Assembly: GCA_946482355.1 (NCBI GenBank)
Contig: CAMLRE010000138.1
Coordinates: forward strand, 1 to 6,266
DNA length: 6,266 bases
Reading direction: 5' to 3'
From: an uncultured Bdellovibrio sp.
GTDB taxonomy: Bacteria > Bdellovibrionota > Bdellovibrionia > Bdellovibrionales > Bdellovibrionaceae
Program-made: the position numbers and the translations under genes
Shown here: one piece after another, positions 1 through 5,957 of the stretch
How the letters are laid out: the number at the start of each line of letters is the position of its first letter
How positions within the stretch are numbered: position 1 is the first letter of the stretch
Notes under the pieces: generated by a model
Databases searched by the model: none
The model's input: the letters and a program-made list of their open reading frames with translations, nothing else
Told to the model about the DNA's origin: nothing

Positions 1-2480
1 CCATCTAAATCTCGACCAGAAGAATTCGCTTGAACGACAATTCTTCTTTGTGCATTTTCGCGATTAATAATGTTTGGTCCTGTAGATTCATAAACATCCG
101 CTACTTTTTCAACGGTGATTTTAGTTCCATCCGGCATAGTTTTGATGGCCGTTGATTTGATAAGATCAAGATCTGTTCTTGATTTTTCATCAAAACGCAT
201 CATCAGGTCGATACTTTTTTGTCCTTCTAAAACCTGACCAACGACTTCGCCTTGAAGCGCTTTTTCCATAAGGGCAGATAACTCGCCAACTACGATACCG
301 TATTTGACGGCTTCATCTCTTAAGAGCTGAATTTTTACCTGTGGGATTAATACCTGTTGCTCGATTTGAAGATCTGTTAGTCCTTTTGTGCCTTCAAGAG
401 CTTTAAATATTTCTGCGGATTTTGAACGTAATACCGTCAGGTCAGGGCCAAATATTTTGATCGCGATTTGGGCGCGTACACCTGAAAGTAAGTGATCAAG
501 TCTATGTGAAATTGGTTGGCCGATATTTACAAAGACATTTTCTATTGAAGCCAAGTTTTGTCTGATTTCAGATAAAACAACTTCGCGTGGTCTTCCAGTT
601 TCTTTAAAATCAACATCAATTTCAGAAGAGTGAACACCTTCAGCATGTTCATCTTGTTCGGCACGGCCAGTGCGGCGTGAGACTGATTTAACTTCAGGAG
701 TTTTTAAAATCAGTTCTTCAGCTTGAAAACCTAATTTATTAGATTCGTCTAAAGAAATACCAGGTTGTGCCATCATTGAAATAGTCGCGGTACCTTCATT
801 GAATTTAGGTAAAAAATCACGACCCATAAATGAGGCCAAGATTAATGCGAATAAAAAGAGTCCAAGTGTTGTGCCCATGACAGCTCGTGGATGTAACAGG
901 GCCTTATTAAGTAATTTTGTGTCCCAAGCTTTTAGAGTGGTTACTAATTTTCCTTCTTTATGTTCAAGAAGGCTTCCTTTGTTAAGAAGGTATGAGCATA
1001 AAGCTGGTGTTACGGTTAATGAAATAACCATAGAGGCTAATAGGGAGACGATGTATGCAACACCTAATGGTACGAATAATTTTCCTTCAATTCCACTCAT
1101 GGTAAACAGAGGAATGAAAACGAGACAAACTATGATTGTAGCGATGACGATAGAGTTTCTAACTTCGCTGGAAGCTTCATAGATCACTTTTAAAGTGTTT
1201 TTAGGGTGTGCTGCCAATTTGTTTTCGCGAAGTCTTCGAAAAACGTTTTCAACATCCACAATGGCATCATCGACAAGTTCACCGATGGCGATAGCTAATC
1301 CGCCTAATGTCATGGTGTTAACCGATAATCCAAAAAAGTGAAACACAACAGCTGTTAAAACAAAACTTAGAGGGATCGCTGTCATTGTAATAACAGTAGT
1401 TCTGAAATTCATTAAAAATAGAAATAGAACAATTAAGACTAAGATAACGCCATCACGAAGAGCTTCTTTAACGTTGGCTATAGACGATTCAATAAAATGG
1501 GCCTGTTTAAATAGATTGCCATTAAGCTCAACTTTAGCGGGAAGAGATGTTTTAAGTTCGGCTAAGGCTTTTTCAATTTCGTGAGTTAGGTCAATCGTGC
1601 TTGCGCCGGGCTGTTTTTGTACACTGATGATCACGCCACTTTTAGCGTTAATACTGGCTTCGCCACGCATTGTTTGCGGGGCTTCACGGACTTCAGCAAC
1701 ATCACGAACAACAACTGGACGGCCTAAGTGAAATCCTACGACAGAGTCTAAGAGTTCTTCTTTGTTTCTAATGGCTCCAATGACGCGAATTAAAGATTCA
1801 TTTTTTTCAATATTAATAAAGCCGCCCGTTGAATTCAGGCTTACTTTTGAAAGATTATTTTCAATGTCTTCAATTGATAGCTGTAATTTTTGAATTTTTT
1901 CAGCAGATAGAAGAATTTGATATTGCCTAACGCCACCGCCAATTGAAATAACCTGGGCAATGCCTGGAATACTTAATAAGCGAGGTCTAATTGTCCAATC
2001 AGCCAATGTACGTAGATCCATAGGCTTCATTTCTGGATCTTGCGATGTGAGACCAATAAGTTGAATTTCGCCCATGATCGACGAAATCGGTCCCATAATC
2101 GGGGTAATATTTTTTGGAAGTTTTTCTTGGGCTAAAGAAAGTTTTTCCTGAACAAGTTGGCGGTTTCTGAAGATATCAGTACCCCAGGCAAATTCAATGT
2201 ACACAATACTTAATCCAACACCTGAATTAGAGCGAACTCTTTCAACTCCAGGCAGTCCATTGAGTGCGGTCTCTAGGGGGAATGTAACAAGTGTTTCCAC
2301 TTCTTCCGGGGCCAGGCCTGTGGCTTCAGTCATGACTGTAACCGTAGGTCGGTTTAGGTCAGGAAAAACATCGACTGGCAAGTTTGTGGCAAGCCAGCCG
2401 CCGTAAGACACAACAAGTGCTGCAAACGCGATAACTAATAAGCGGTGAGAAAGAGAGAATTTGATAATACGGTCTAACAT
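1..2480 (-). CDS. Heavy-metal efflux RND permease, CusA/CzcA family (3' part beyond window)
   Basis: Inner-membrane proton-driven pump subunit of a tripartite metal efflux system. The frame runs from ATG at 2480 to the left edge without a stop, giving 826 codons of the roughly 1,020-1,050 usual for the family, so the C-terminal end is missing. Visible in order: TM1 near residues 10-30, the first periplasmic domain, a TM2-TM6 cluster near 340-500, a further membrane segment near 535-555, then the start of the second periplasmic domain. TM4 carries GELVDDAIVDVEN (D404, D405, E411), matching the D405/E412 region of CusA; the first Asp of the CzcA motif is Ala here, as in CusA. The CusA copper methionines M573, M623 and M672 align with the M569/M570 area, S618 (beside H617) and H663, so metal specificity is uncertain. 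An AGAAGAAGG ribosome site lies rather far (12 bases) upstream. It follows the 2547-3317 gene after 66 bases with no visible terminator, so it is probably co-transcribed from the CsoR-type promoter. Confidence 0.95.
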   Translation of the reverse strand, partial: MLDRIIKFSLSHRLLVIAFAALVVSYGGWLATNLPVDVFPDLNRPTVTVMTEATGLAPEEVETLVTFPLETALNGLPGVERVRSNSGVGLSIVYIEFAWGTDIFRNRQLVQEKLSLAQEKLPKNITPIMGPISSIMGEIQLIGLTSQDPEMKPMDLRTLADWTIRPRLLSIPGIAQVISIGGGVRQYQILLSAEKIQKLQLSIEDIENNLSKVSLNSTGGFINIEKNESLIRVIGAIRNKEELLDSVVGFHLGRPVVVRDVAEVREAPQTMRGEASINAKSGVIISVQKQPGASTIDLTHEIEKALAELKTSLPAKVELNGNLFKQAHFIESSIANVKEALRDGVILVLIVLFLFLMNFRTTVITMTAIPLSFVLTAVVFHFFGLSVNTMTLGGLAIAIGELVDDAIVDVENVFRRLRENKLAAHPKNTLKVIYEASSEVRNSIVIATIIVCLVFIPLFTMSGIEGKLFVPLGVAYIVSLLASMVISLTVTPALCSYLLNKGSLLEHKEGKLVTTLKAWDTKLLNKALLHPRAVMGTTLGLFLFALILASFMGRDFLPKFNEGTATISMMAQPGISLDESNKLGFQAEELILKTPEVKSVSRRTGRAEQDEHAEGVHSSEIDVDFKETGRPREVVLSEIRQNLASIENVFVNIGQPISHRLDHLLSGVRAQIAIKIFGPDLTVLRSKSAEIFKALEGTKGLTDLQIEQQVLIPQVKIQLLRDEAVKYGIVVGELSALMEKALQGEVVGQVLEGQKSIDLMMRFDEKSRTDLDLIKSTAIKTMPDGTKITVEKVADVYESTGPNIINRENAQRRIVVQANSSGRDLD

Positions 2481-2546
2481 ATTTTGGATATACCTTCTTC
2501 TCTAACTACTATGATCGAGCCTCACGATTTGTGACATTTAAATTAA
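2481..2546 (-). other. Spacer between the HxHP gene and the RND gene
   Basis: These 66 bases hold only the purine-rich AGAAGAAGG ribosome site of the RND gene. I see no hairpin followed by a T run and no convincing promoter, which fits co-transcription of the two minus-strand genes. Confidence 0.55.
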
Positions 2547-3317
2547 TTATTTTTGTACTGTGACAGATAATGGAATGGTTTTAAGAATTCCCGCATCAAT
2601 AATTTGAACCCAAATGCGATAATCGCCAGCTGTCGGAAATGTAACATGAATCATTCCGGTGCTCGGCGTATTGCCATCCATCGGGTGCGCATGAATTAAG
2701 TCAGAACCATCTGGCGAAACCGCGATAACATGGGCATTGGCGCCTAGGTAAGGCGTAACGTCTGGTTGTGTGCCATCGTTGCGGCTGACTGTATAAGTTA
2801 ACATTGTCATTTTTCCGGCTTTGATTTTTTGTTTAGAAAGATCAACAACAGTGTTTTCAACAGCAGCCGTTCTGTTGTTACCTAATGAAACAACGGGTCT
2901 TGCGGGTTTTCCGCCAATAACGTTTACGCGGTATGAAGCTGAAAACTCAGTGCCATCTAATAAAACGCCTTGAGCCCAGATGTAGTAAGAGCCATTTGTT
3001 AATAAATTTAATTCAGACTTCCAAACCTGACCATCGAAAGTCGGGTGAACATGGTTAAACTCATTTAAAGAAGCATCGTAAACGACTAAGTGTAATTTTT
3101 TAGTGTGCGATTCATTTAAATCAGATTCAGCAACAGCTTTTTTTGTATCTTCGTCATACATTTGAAAAGAAAATTCAATATTTTCTGCCGCTGTTAATGC
3201 GCCTTGTGTTTCGGCCTCAACGGAAATGCGGTCGTCGCCGTGAGCAAAGCTAGTGCTCGCAGAAAAAATTGTAGCTGTGGCTATAATCGCTGTTAGTAAA
3301 GTGAAAAGTGACTTCAT
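2547..3317 (-). CDS. Exported protein with two His-rich HxHP domains, probable periplasmic metal-binding protein
   Basis: 256 residues with a clear signal peptide: MKSLF, a hydrophobic core, and likely cleavage after SFA at residue 25, leaving His26 as the new N-terminus. The mature protein contains two related beta-rich domains. Domain 1 (about 76-134) has H76, then HVHP (H89, H91), then GSYYIWAQ; domain 2 (about 196-254) has H196, then HAHP (H209, H211), then GDYRIWVQ. The His-to-His spacing is identical in both (13, then 2). Domains of this type are known beside heavy-metal exporters and resemble YtkA/FixH-like folds, but I cannot assign a named family. The inferred role is binding or handing over metal in the periplasm for the RND pump encoded next. 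Start: ATG 3317 with AGGAG six bases upstream. It is first gene of the minus operon, and its promoter contains a CsoR-type operator. There are no cysteines, so any metal site would use His, Met or carboxylates. Confidence 0.85.
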   Translation of the reverse strand: MKSLFTLLTAIIATATIFSASTSFAHGDDRISVEAETQGALTAAENIEFSFQMYDEDTKKAVAESDLNESHTKKLHLVVYDASLNEFNHVHPTFDGQVWKSELNLLTNGSYYIWAQGVLLDGTEFSASYRVNVIGGKPARPVVSLGNNRTAAVENTVVDLSKQKIKAGKMTMLTYTVSRNDGTQPDVTPYLGANAHVIAVSPDGSDLIHAHPMDGNTPSTGMIHVTFPTAGDYRIWVQIIDAGILKTIPLSVTVQK

Positions 3318-3345
3318 AAGATTCTCCTGTTTGGAATTGCCTTAG

Positions 3346-3373
3346 ATTTAAAATACCCTACGGGGGTATGCAA
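3346..3373 (-). promoter_or_regulatory. Probable promoter of the minus-strand operon
   Basis: Read on the minus strand, TTGCAT (3373-3368) and TTAAAT (3351-3346) stand 16 bases apart, a plausible if weak sigma-70-type -35/-10 pair about 29 bases before the AGGAG and start codon of the 256-residue gene. The copper-type palindrome fills the spacer, so bound repressor would block polymerase. Confidence 0.45.
3353..3369. promoter_or_regulatory. CsoR-type operator 1 (minus-operon promoter)
   Basis: ATACCC-TACGG-GGGTAT: perfect 6-bp inverted arms around a 5-base centre. It matches the well-known CsoR operator pattern, as at the Bacillus subtilis copZA promoter. It differs from operator 2 at only one of 17 positions and lies between the -35 and -10 boxes of the leftward promoter. 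Inferred function: binding site of the CsoR encoded at 3496. Confidence 0.85.
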
Positions 3374-3444
3374 TAAGTTTTTTTTGACGCACAAAGGCCT
3401 ATTTTTAGTATTACCTATGGGGAGAATAAGCAAAACTAGAGTTG

Positions 3445-3471
3445 TTGACATATACCCTACTGGGGTATAGT
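3445..3471 (+). promoter_or_regulatory. Probable csoR-operon promoter
   Basis: TTGACA (3445-3450) is a perfect -35 hexamer and TATAGT (3466-3471) a good -10, with a short 15-base spacer occupied by the palindrome. Transcription would begin at about 3477-3480. That leaves the in-frame ATG at 3475 at or before the transcript start and supports GTG 3496 as the true csoR start. Slightly shifted -10 choices would give 16-17-base spacers with poorer boxes. Confidence 0.6.
3451..3469. promoter_or_regulatory. CsoR-type operator 2 (csoR-operon promoter)
   Basis: TATACCC-TACTG-GGGTATA: perfect 7-bp inverted arms around a 5-base centre, lying between the -35 and -10 boxes. Its 17-base core equals operator 1 apart from T instead of G at the tenth position. 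The location implies autorepression of csoR and control of the whole plus-strand operon. Confidence 0.88.
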
Positions 3472-3485
3472 TGTATGCCTATATC

Positions 3486-3490
3486 GGAGG
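3486..3490 (+). promoter_or_regulatory. Ribosome binding site that sets the csoR start
   Basis: GGAGG lies five bases before GTG 3496, an ideal Shine-Dalgarno spacing. The competing in-frame starts TTG 3442 and ATG 3475 lie within or just after the promoter/operator and have no comparable site upstream. Confidence 0.75.
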
Positions 3491-3495
3491 ACAAA

Positions 3496-3816
3496 GTGCC
3501 AGAAATCATCAAAGAAAAAAACAGCAGTAAGAAACAGCACGCCCATGCAGCCCATGATCACACGGGAGAACTTCGTCGCTTGAGTCGTATTAAAGGTCAG
3601 GTTGAGGGTATCGAGCGTATGATTCATGAACACAGATATTGTCCAGACATCGTGCACCAGATTAAAGCCGTTAGATCAGCTCTTAAGGGCCTTGAAGTAT
3701 CTATTATTGAAGGTCACATGAAACATTGTGTAAAGGCTGCTGTTGCGAGCCGTAACAATGAAGTTATTCAAGAAAAAATGGAAGAAATTTTAATGCTATT
3801 AAAAGGACAAGGATAA
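3496..3816 (+). CDS. csoR: CsoR-family copper-sensing transcriptional repressor
   Basis: Small all-helical DNA-binding repressor that releases its operator on binding Cu(I). With the GTG start it has 106 residues, normal for the family. The hallmark LRRLSRIKGQVEGIERMI helix occupies about 26-43. Metal ligands are C49 (in RYCPD), H74 and C78 (in HMKHC); their spacings of 25 and 4 are the same as C36/H61/C65 of Mycobacterium tuberculosis CsoR, and Y48 matches its Tyr35. RcnR-type (Cys-His-His) and CstR-type (Cys-Cys without His) patterns are not met. Unusual is a His-rich N-terminal tail (H15, H17, H20, H22 in HAHAAHDH), reminiscent of nickel sensors such as InrS; a Ni response is therefore a minor alternative. 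An ATG at 3475 in the same frame would add seven residues, but it coincides with the predicted transcription start. The stop codon overlaps the next ATG by one base, and the operator in its own promoter indicates autoregulation. Confidence 0.93.
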   Translation: MPEIIKEKNSSKKQHAHAAHDHTGELRRLSRIKGQVEGIERMIHEHRYCPDIVHQIKAVRSALKGLEVSIIEGHMKHCVKAAVASRNNEVIQEKMEEILMLLKGQG

Positions 3817-4433
3817 TGAAAAATATATTGTTAGCTATATTATTAGTAATGCCTCTGCTGGTTTCAGCAGATCACTTGCCATTACCTGGACAAAAAATTC
3901 CAGGTCCGGATTTTTACCGCGATATGACTTATAAAATTCGCAGTAACGTAGAATTTGAAATTCCATTTCCAGGAATAAAATCGACTGTTTCATACGCACT
4001 CACTTGGGATACGCCGGCTTATGAAATTCCAATTTTAGGTGACTACCATATTAATGGAGATAAAGACCCGCATTTTTATAGAAATTTCTACGATCGTATT
4101 TTTACTAAGGCTGGGTCGTACATTGATATTAATGGAGAAAAACTTCCTTTAACTTGTGTTTTTGTGAATGGTCAGGACAATCGTTTTGGTGGCGGTAACC
4201 CAACACCGCTCTTACCTGATTATGTTTTAAAAATTTATTTTGTAGCTAATGATTTTAGCTGCCAAGGTCCGATTAAACCAGGTTGGCCAACAACTGGTGG
4301 CAAAGAAGAAAACTGGGACACTTACATTTATTATGAAATTCGAGACCCGACAATCATGCTTCCCACAGATGCGCTTATTCGCTATCGCTGGAATGAAACT
4401 CACATGGTACTTGTTGATCGAGGTAACAAGTGA
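3816..4433 (+). CDS. Exported protein of unknown family, 205 residues
   Basis: I do not recognise this protein. It has a signal peptide (MKNILLAILLVMPLLVSA, likely cut before DHLPLPG), so it is probably periplasmic or outer-surface. The mature part, about 187 residues, is rich in Tyr, Phe, Trp, Pro and Gly and looks beta-stranded. It has exactly two cysteines, C114 and C149, which could form a disulfide or bind metal, and scattered His (H20, H78, H86, H196). A second hydrophobic segment is absent, so it is not an integral membrane protein. The start ATG overlaps the csoR stop (TAATG), with AAGGA-like sequence just upstream, so translation is probably coupled to csoR and the gene is under CsoR control. 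Its 3' end overlaps the next gene by four bases. A role in copper handling is inferred only from this context. Confidence 0.8.
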   Translation: MKNILLAILLVMPLLVSADHLPLPGQKIPGPDFYRDMTYKIRSNVEFEIPFPGIKSTVSYALTWDTPAYEIPILGDYHINGDKDPHFYRNFYDRIFTKAGSYIDINGEKLPLTCVFVNGQDNRFGGGNPTPLLPDYVLKIYFVANDFSCQGPIKPGWPTTGGKEENWDTYIYYEIRDPTIMLPTDALIRYRWNETHMVLVDRGNK

Positions 4434-5344
4434 GATTTGTAGCAAACTTATTTATCGGAATCAGCTTAGTAATTTTTGCGAGTACGACAAATGCAGGTCC
4501 AACTTGGTATCCGCAGCCAGTTGAAGCTTATAAGTTCGGAGAAATGTACCCTAAGGCGCAGAGCTTGTTATTTGCTTTCGACTACGGGCATGCCTTGGTT
4601 TATGAAAGACTGATTCATAATAGAGGCCAAATTACAGATCCAGATGCTTTTGAAAAACAAATTCTATCTGAAGTGATGGAAATCTTAAAGAATCCACCAA
4701 CAGTTAAAGTTGATGAAGATGAAATTGCGCCAAAGTATGTTTTTACTTTTCCATTGATGGTTGATGTTTTTGATTGGTCGCACTTATTACACCAATATGT
4801 TTTAGATGTGTTAGCGACCTCTAAAGATAGAGGGCCTGCAATGGATAAGCGTATTCAGGAGATTTTTGTTCAGTATAAGGCCAGTAACCGAATTGCCATT
4901 ACTGACGTTTGTAAAACGATGCTCTTCATGGATGGTCATTATTTTTCTAAAGAATTTAGAAGAAAATTTCCAAGCTTTAACTTGTTAATTTGGTCTTATC
5001 ATTGGTTTCAGATTAAACTGTACGAAGCACTGATGAAGCCTTCTCTGCTAGAGCGTGATGCTGCCGTCGAGAAAGTTACAGCTGATTTTTGGGAGCTGAT
5101 CAGTGATCTGCCGGATTCAGCTTATTTTGACATGATGCCTGAAACAAAAACAGAAGCGCCGCTATTTTTTAATAAATTTCCGAAAATTTCAGCGTCGTTT
5201 GATAATAATCATATGTTGCATGACATTGTTTCGGATATTTTTACATCGTCAAAAGTTGCAGATGCAGACATGCGAATGCTTGGCATAACGTATGCACAAA
5301 TGGCGATGGACCCAGAAGCCTTTAAATCTAATAACTGTAAATAA
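4430..5344 (+). CDS. Exported, internally duplicated helical protein with FDxxHxLH motifs, unknown family
   Basis: 304 residues, not recognised. The GTG start lies in a GTGA overlap with the previous stop, preceded by GAGG at good spacing. A signal peptide is followed by likely cleavage after TTNA (residue 22). The mature protein appears helical and contains two related halves, about 40-140 and 180-285. Each half has an aromatic-rich helix ending in LVYERL or KLYEAL, an EK-containing amphipathic helix, then a striking motif: FDWSHLLH (114-121) and FDNNHMLH (257-264). Each motif continues with V-x-D and a Ser-Lys pair. H118/H121 and H261/H264 sit one helical turn apart and could bind metal or haem. 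H54 in FDYGH may be a related weaker copy. Only two cysteines occur (C161, C303). No known copper-protein family is evident. Its position in the CsoR-controlled operon suggests an envelope role in copper response, as inference. Confidence 0.82.
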   Translation: MRFVANLFIGISLVIFASTTNAGPTWYPQPVEAYKFGEMYPKAQSLLFAFDYGHALVYERLIHNRGQITDPDAFEKQILSEVMEILKNPPTVKVDEDEIAPKYVFTFPLMVDVFDWSHLLHQYVLDVLATSKDRGPAMDKRIQEIFVQYKASNRIAITDVCKTMLFMDGHYFSKEFRRKFPSFNLLIWSYHWFQIKLYEALMKPSLLERDAAVEKVTADFWELISDLPDSAYFDMMPETKTEAPLFFNKFPKISASFDNNHMLHDIVSDIFTSSKVADADMRMLGITYAQMAMDPEAFKSNNCK

Positions 5345-5361
5345 ATTTACGGAGGAAAAAA

Positions 5362-5955
5362 ATGAAATCTAAATTATTCGCATTTGCGATGGGAATTTTA
5401 ACTGTAGCACAAATGGCGTTTGCGCAAGAAGCTGCTCCAGGCATCGTAAAAGCAAAAGCCGCAGAATTAACAGCTCACAGAGTTGATCGTTTAGTGAGTT
5501 TAAATAAAATCGATGGTTCTTTCTTAGCAAAAGCTGCGAAGATGGAAGTGACTGTAGTGCAAAATCAAGCACCGGCTTATTACAAAGTGCGTGTGTACCA
5601 AACTCAGCCTGCGGTAGGTGAGGCACTTCAAATGGACGTAGTTTATGATAGCAACGGAAAACCGTTATCTTACAACGTGCTTCCTGGTGGTAACCCAGGT
5701 CCTGATGAAGGTTGGACTGGTGTAGATGCTATTACGCTTATGGAAAATGGTTTACACTATGTTTTAGAAAACGGGGAAAAAGAGGCCACAGTAAAACCGT
5801 TTTATACCGCTTTAACCACAATCACTTTAACTAAAGGTCAGTTAAACGGTAAAACTGTAGCCCGTACACAAATGAAATCTTCTGAAAGTGCGTTAACATT
5901 AAATGTCTACGTCAATTTAGACGGAACATTTGTTTCTGCAGAATTTATTAAGTAA
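5362..5955 (+). CDS. Exported protein of unknown family, 197 residues
   Basis: Not recognised. A signal peptide ends in AQMAFA with cleavage expected before QEAAPG (residue 22), predicting a soluble periplasmic protein of about 176 residues. After an Ala/Lys-rich helix (about 28-40) the rest alternates hydrophobic and polar residues like a beta-sheet protein. Notable stretches are YKVRVYQTQP, then a Pro/Gly loop (GGNPGPDEGW), then strands to the C-terminus. There are no cysteines and few His (H39, H132), so it is an unlikely metal binder by itself. It has the strongest ribosome site of the operon (GGAGG, six bases before ATG), which suggests high expression. It is separated by 17 bases from the previous gene and two bases from the next. 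Confidence 0.8.
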   Translation: MKSKLFAFAMGILTVAQMAFAQEAAPGIVKAKAAELTAHRVDRLVSLNKIDGSFLAKAAKMEVTVVQNQAPAYYKVRVYQTQPAVGEALQMDVVYDSNGKPLSYNVLPGGNPGPDEGWTGVDAITLMENGLHYVLENGEKEATVKPFYTALTTITLTKGQLNGKTVARTQMKSSESALTLNVYVNLDGTFVSAEFIK

Positions 5956-5957
5956 TC

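Noticed and set aside
799..1182. Plus-strand open frame of 127 codons
   Set aside because: It lies antisense to the strongly supported RND permease, has no ribosome site or recognisable protein features, and reads as a mirror of that gene's coding bias.
2197..2406. Plus-strand open frame of 69 codons
   Set aside because: Antisense to the first periplasmic domain of the RND permease, with no independent coding evidence.
3410..3426. A third, degenerate operator-like sequence between the two promoters (ATTACC-TATGG-GGAGAA)
   Set aside because: It matches operator 1 at only about 11 of 17 positions, its arms are not good inverted repeats, and it lies in no recognisable promoter. Its 42-base centre distance from operator 2 (four helical turns) is suggestive but may be chance.
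3353..3469. The two palindromes as transposon ends or hairpin terminators
   Set aside because: Arms are only 6-7 bp, there is no T run after either, no transposase is nearby, and both fit promoter spacers and the CsoR consensus precisely.
3457..3657. Minus-strand frame opposite csoR
   Set aside because: It covers the conserved CsoR helix and the operator region, and shows no start signal.
4249..4524. Plus-strand open frame spanning the junction of the 205- and 304-residue genes
   Set aside because: It overlaps both exported proteins in another frame, whereas those have signal peptides, coupled starts and ribosome sites.
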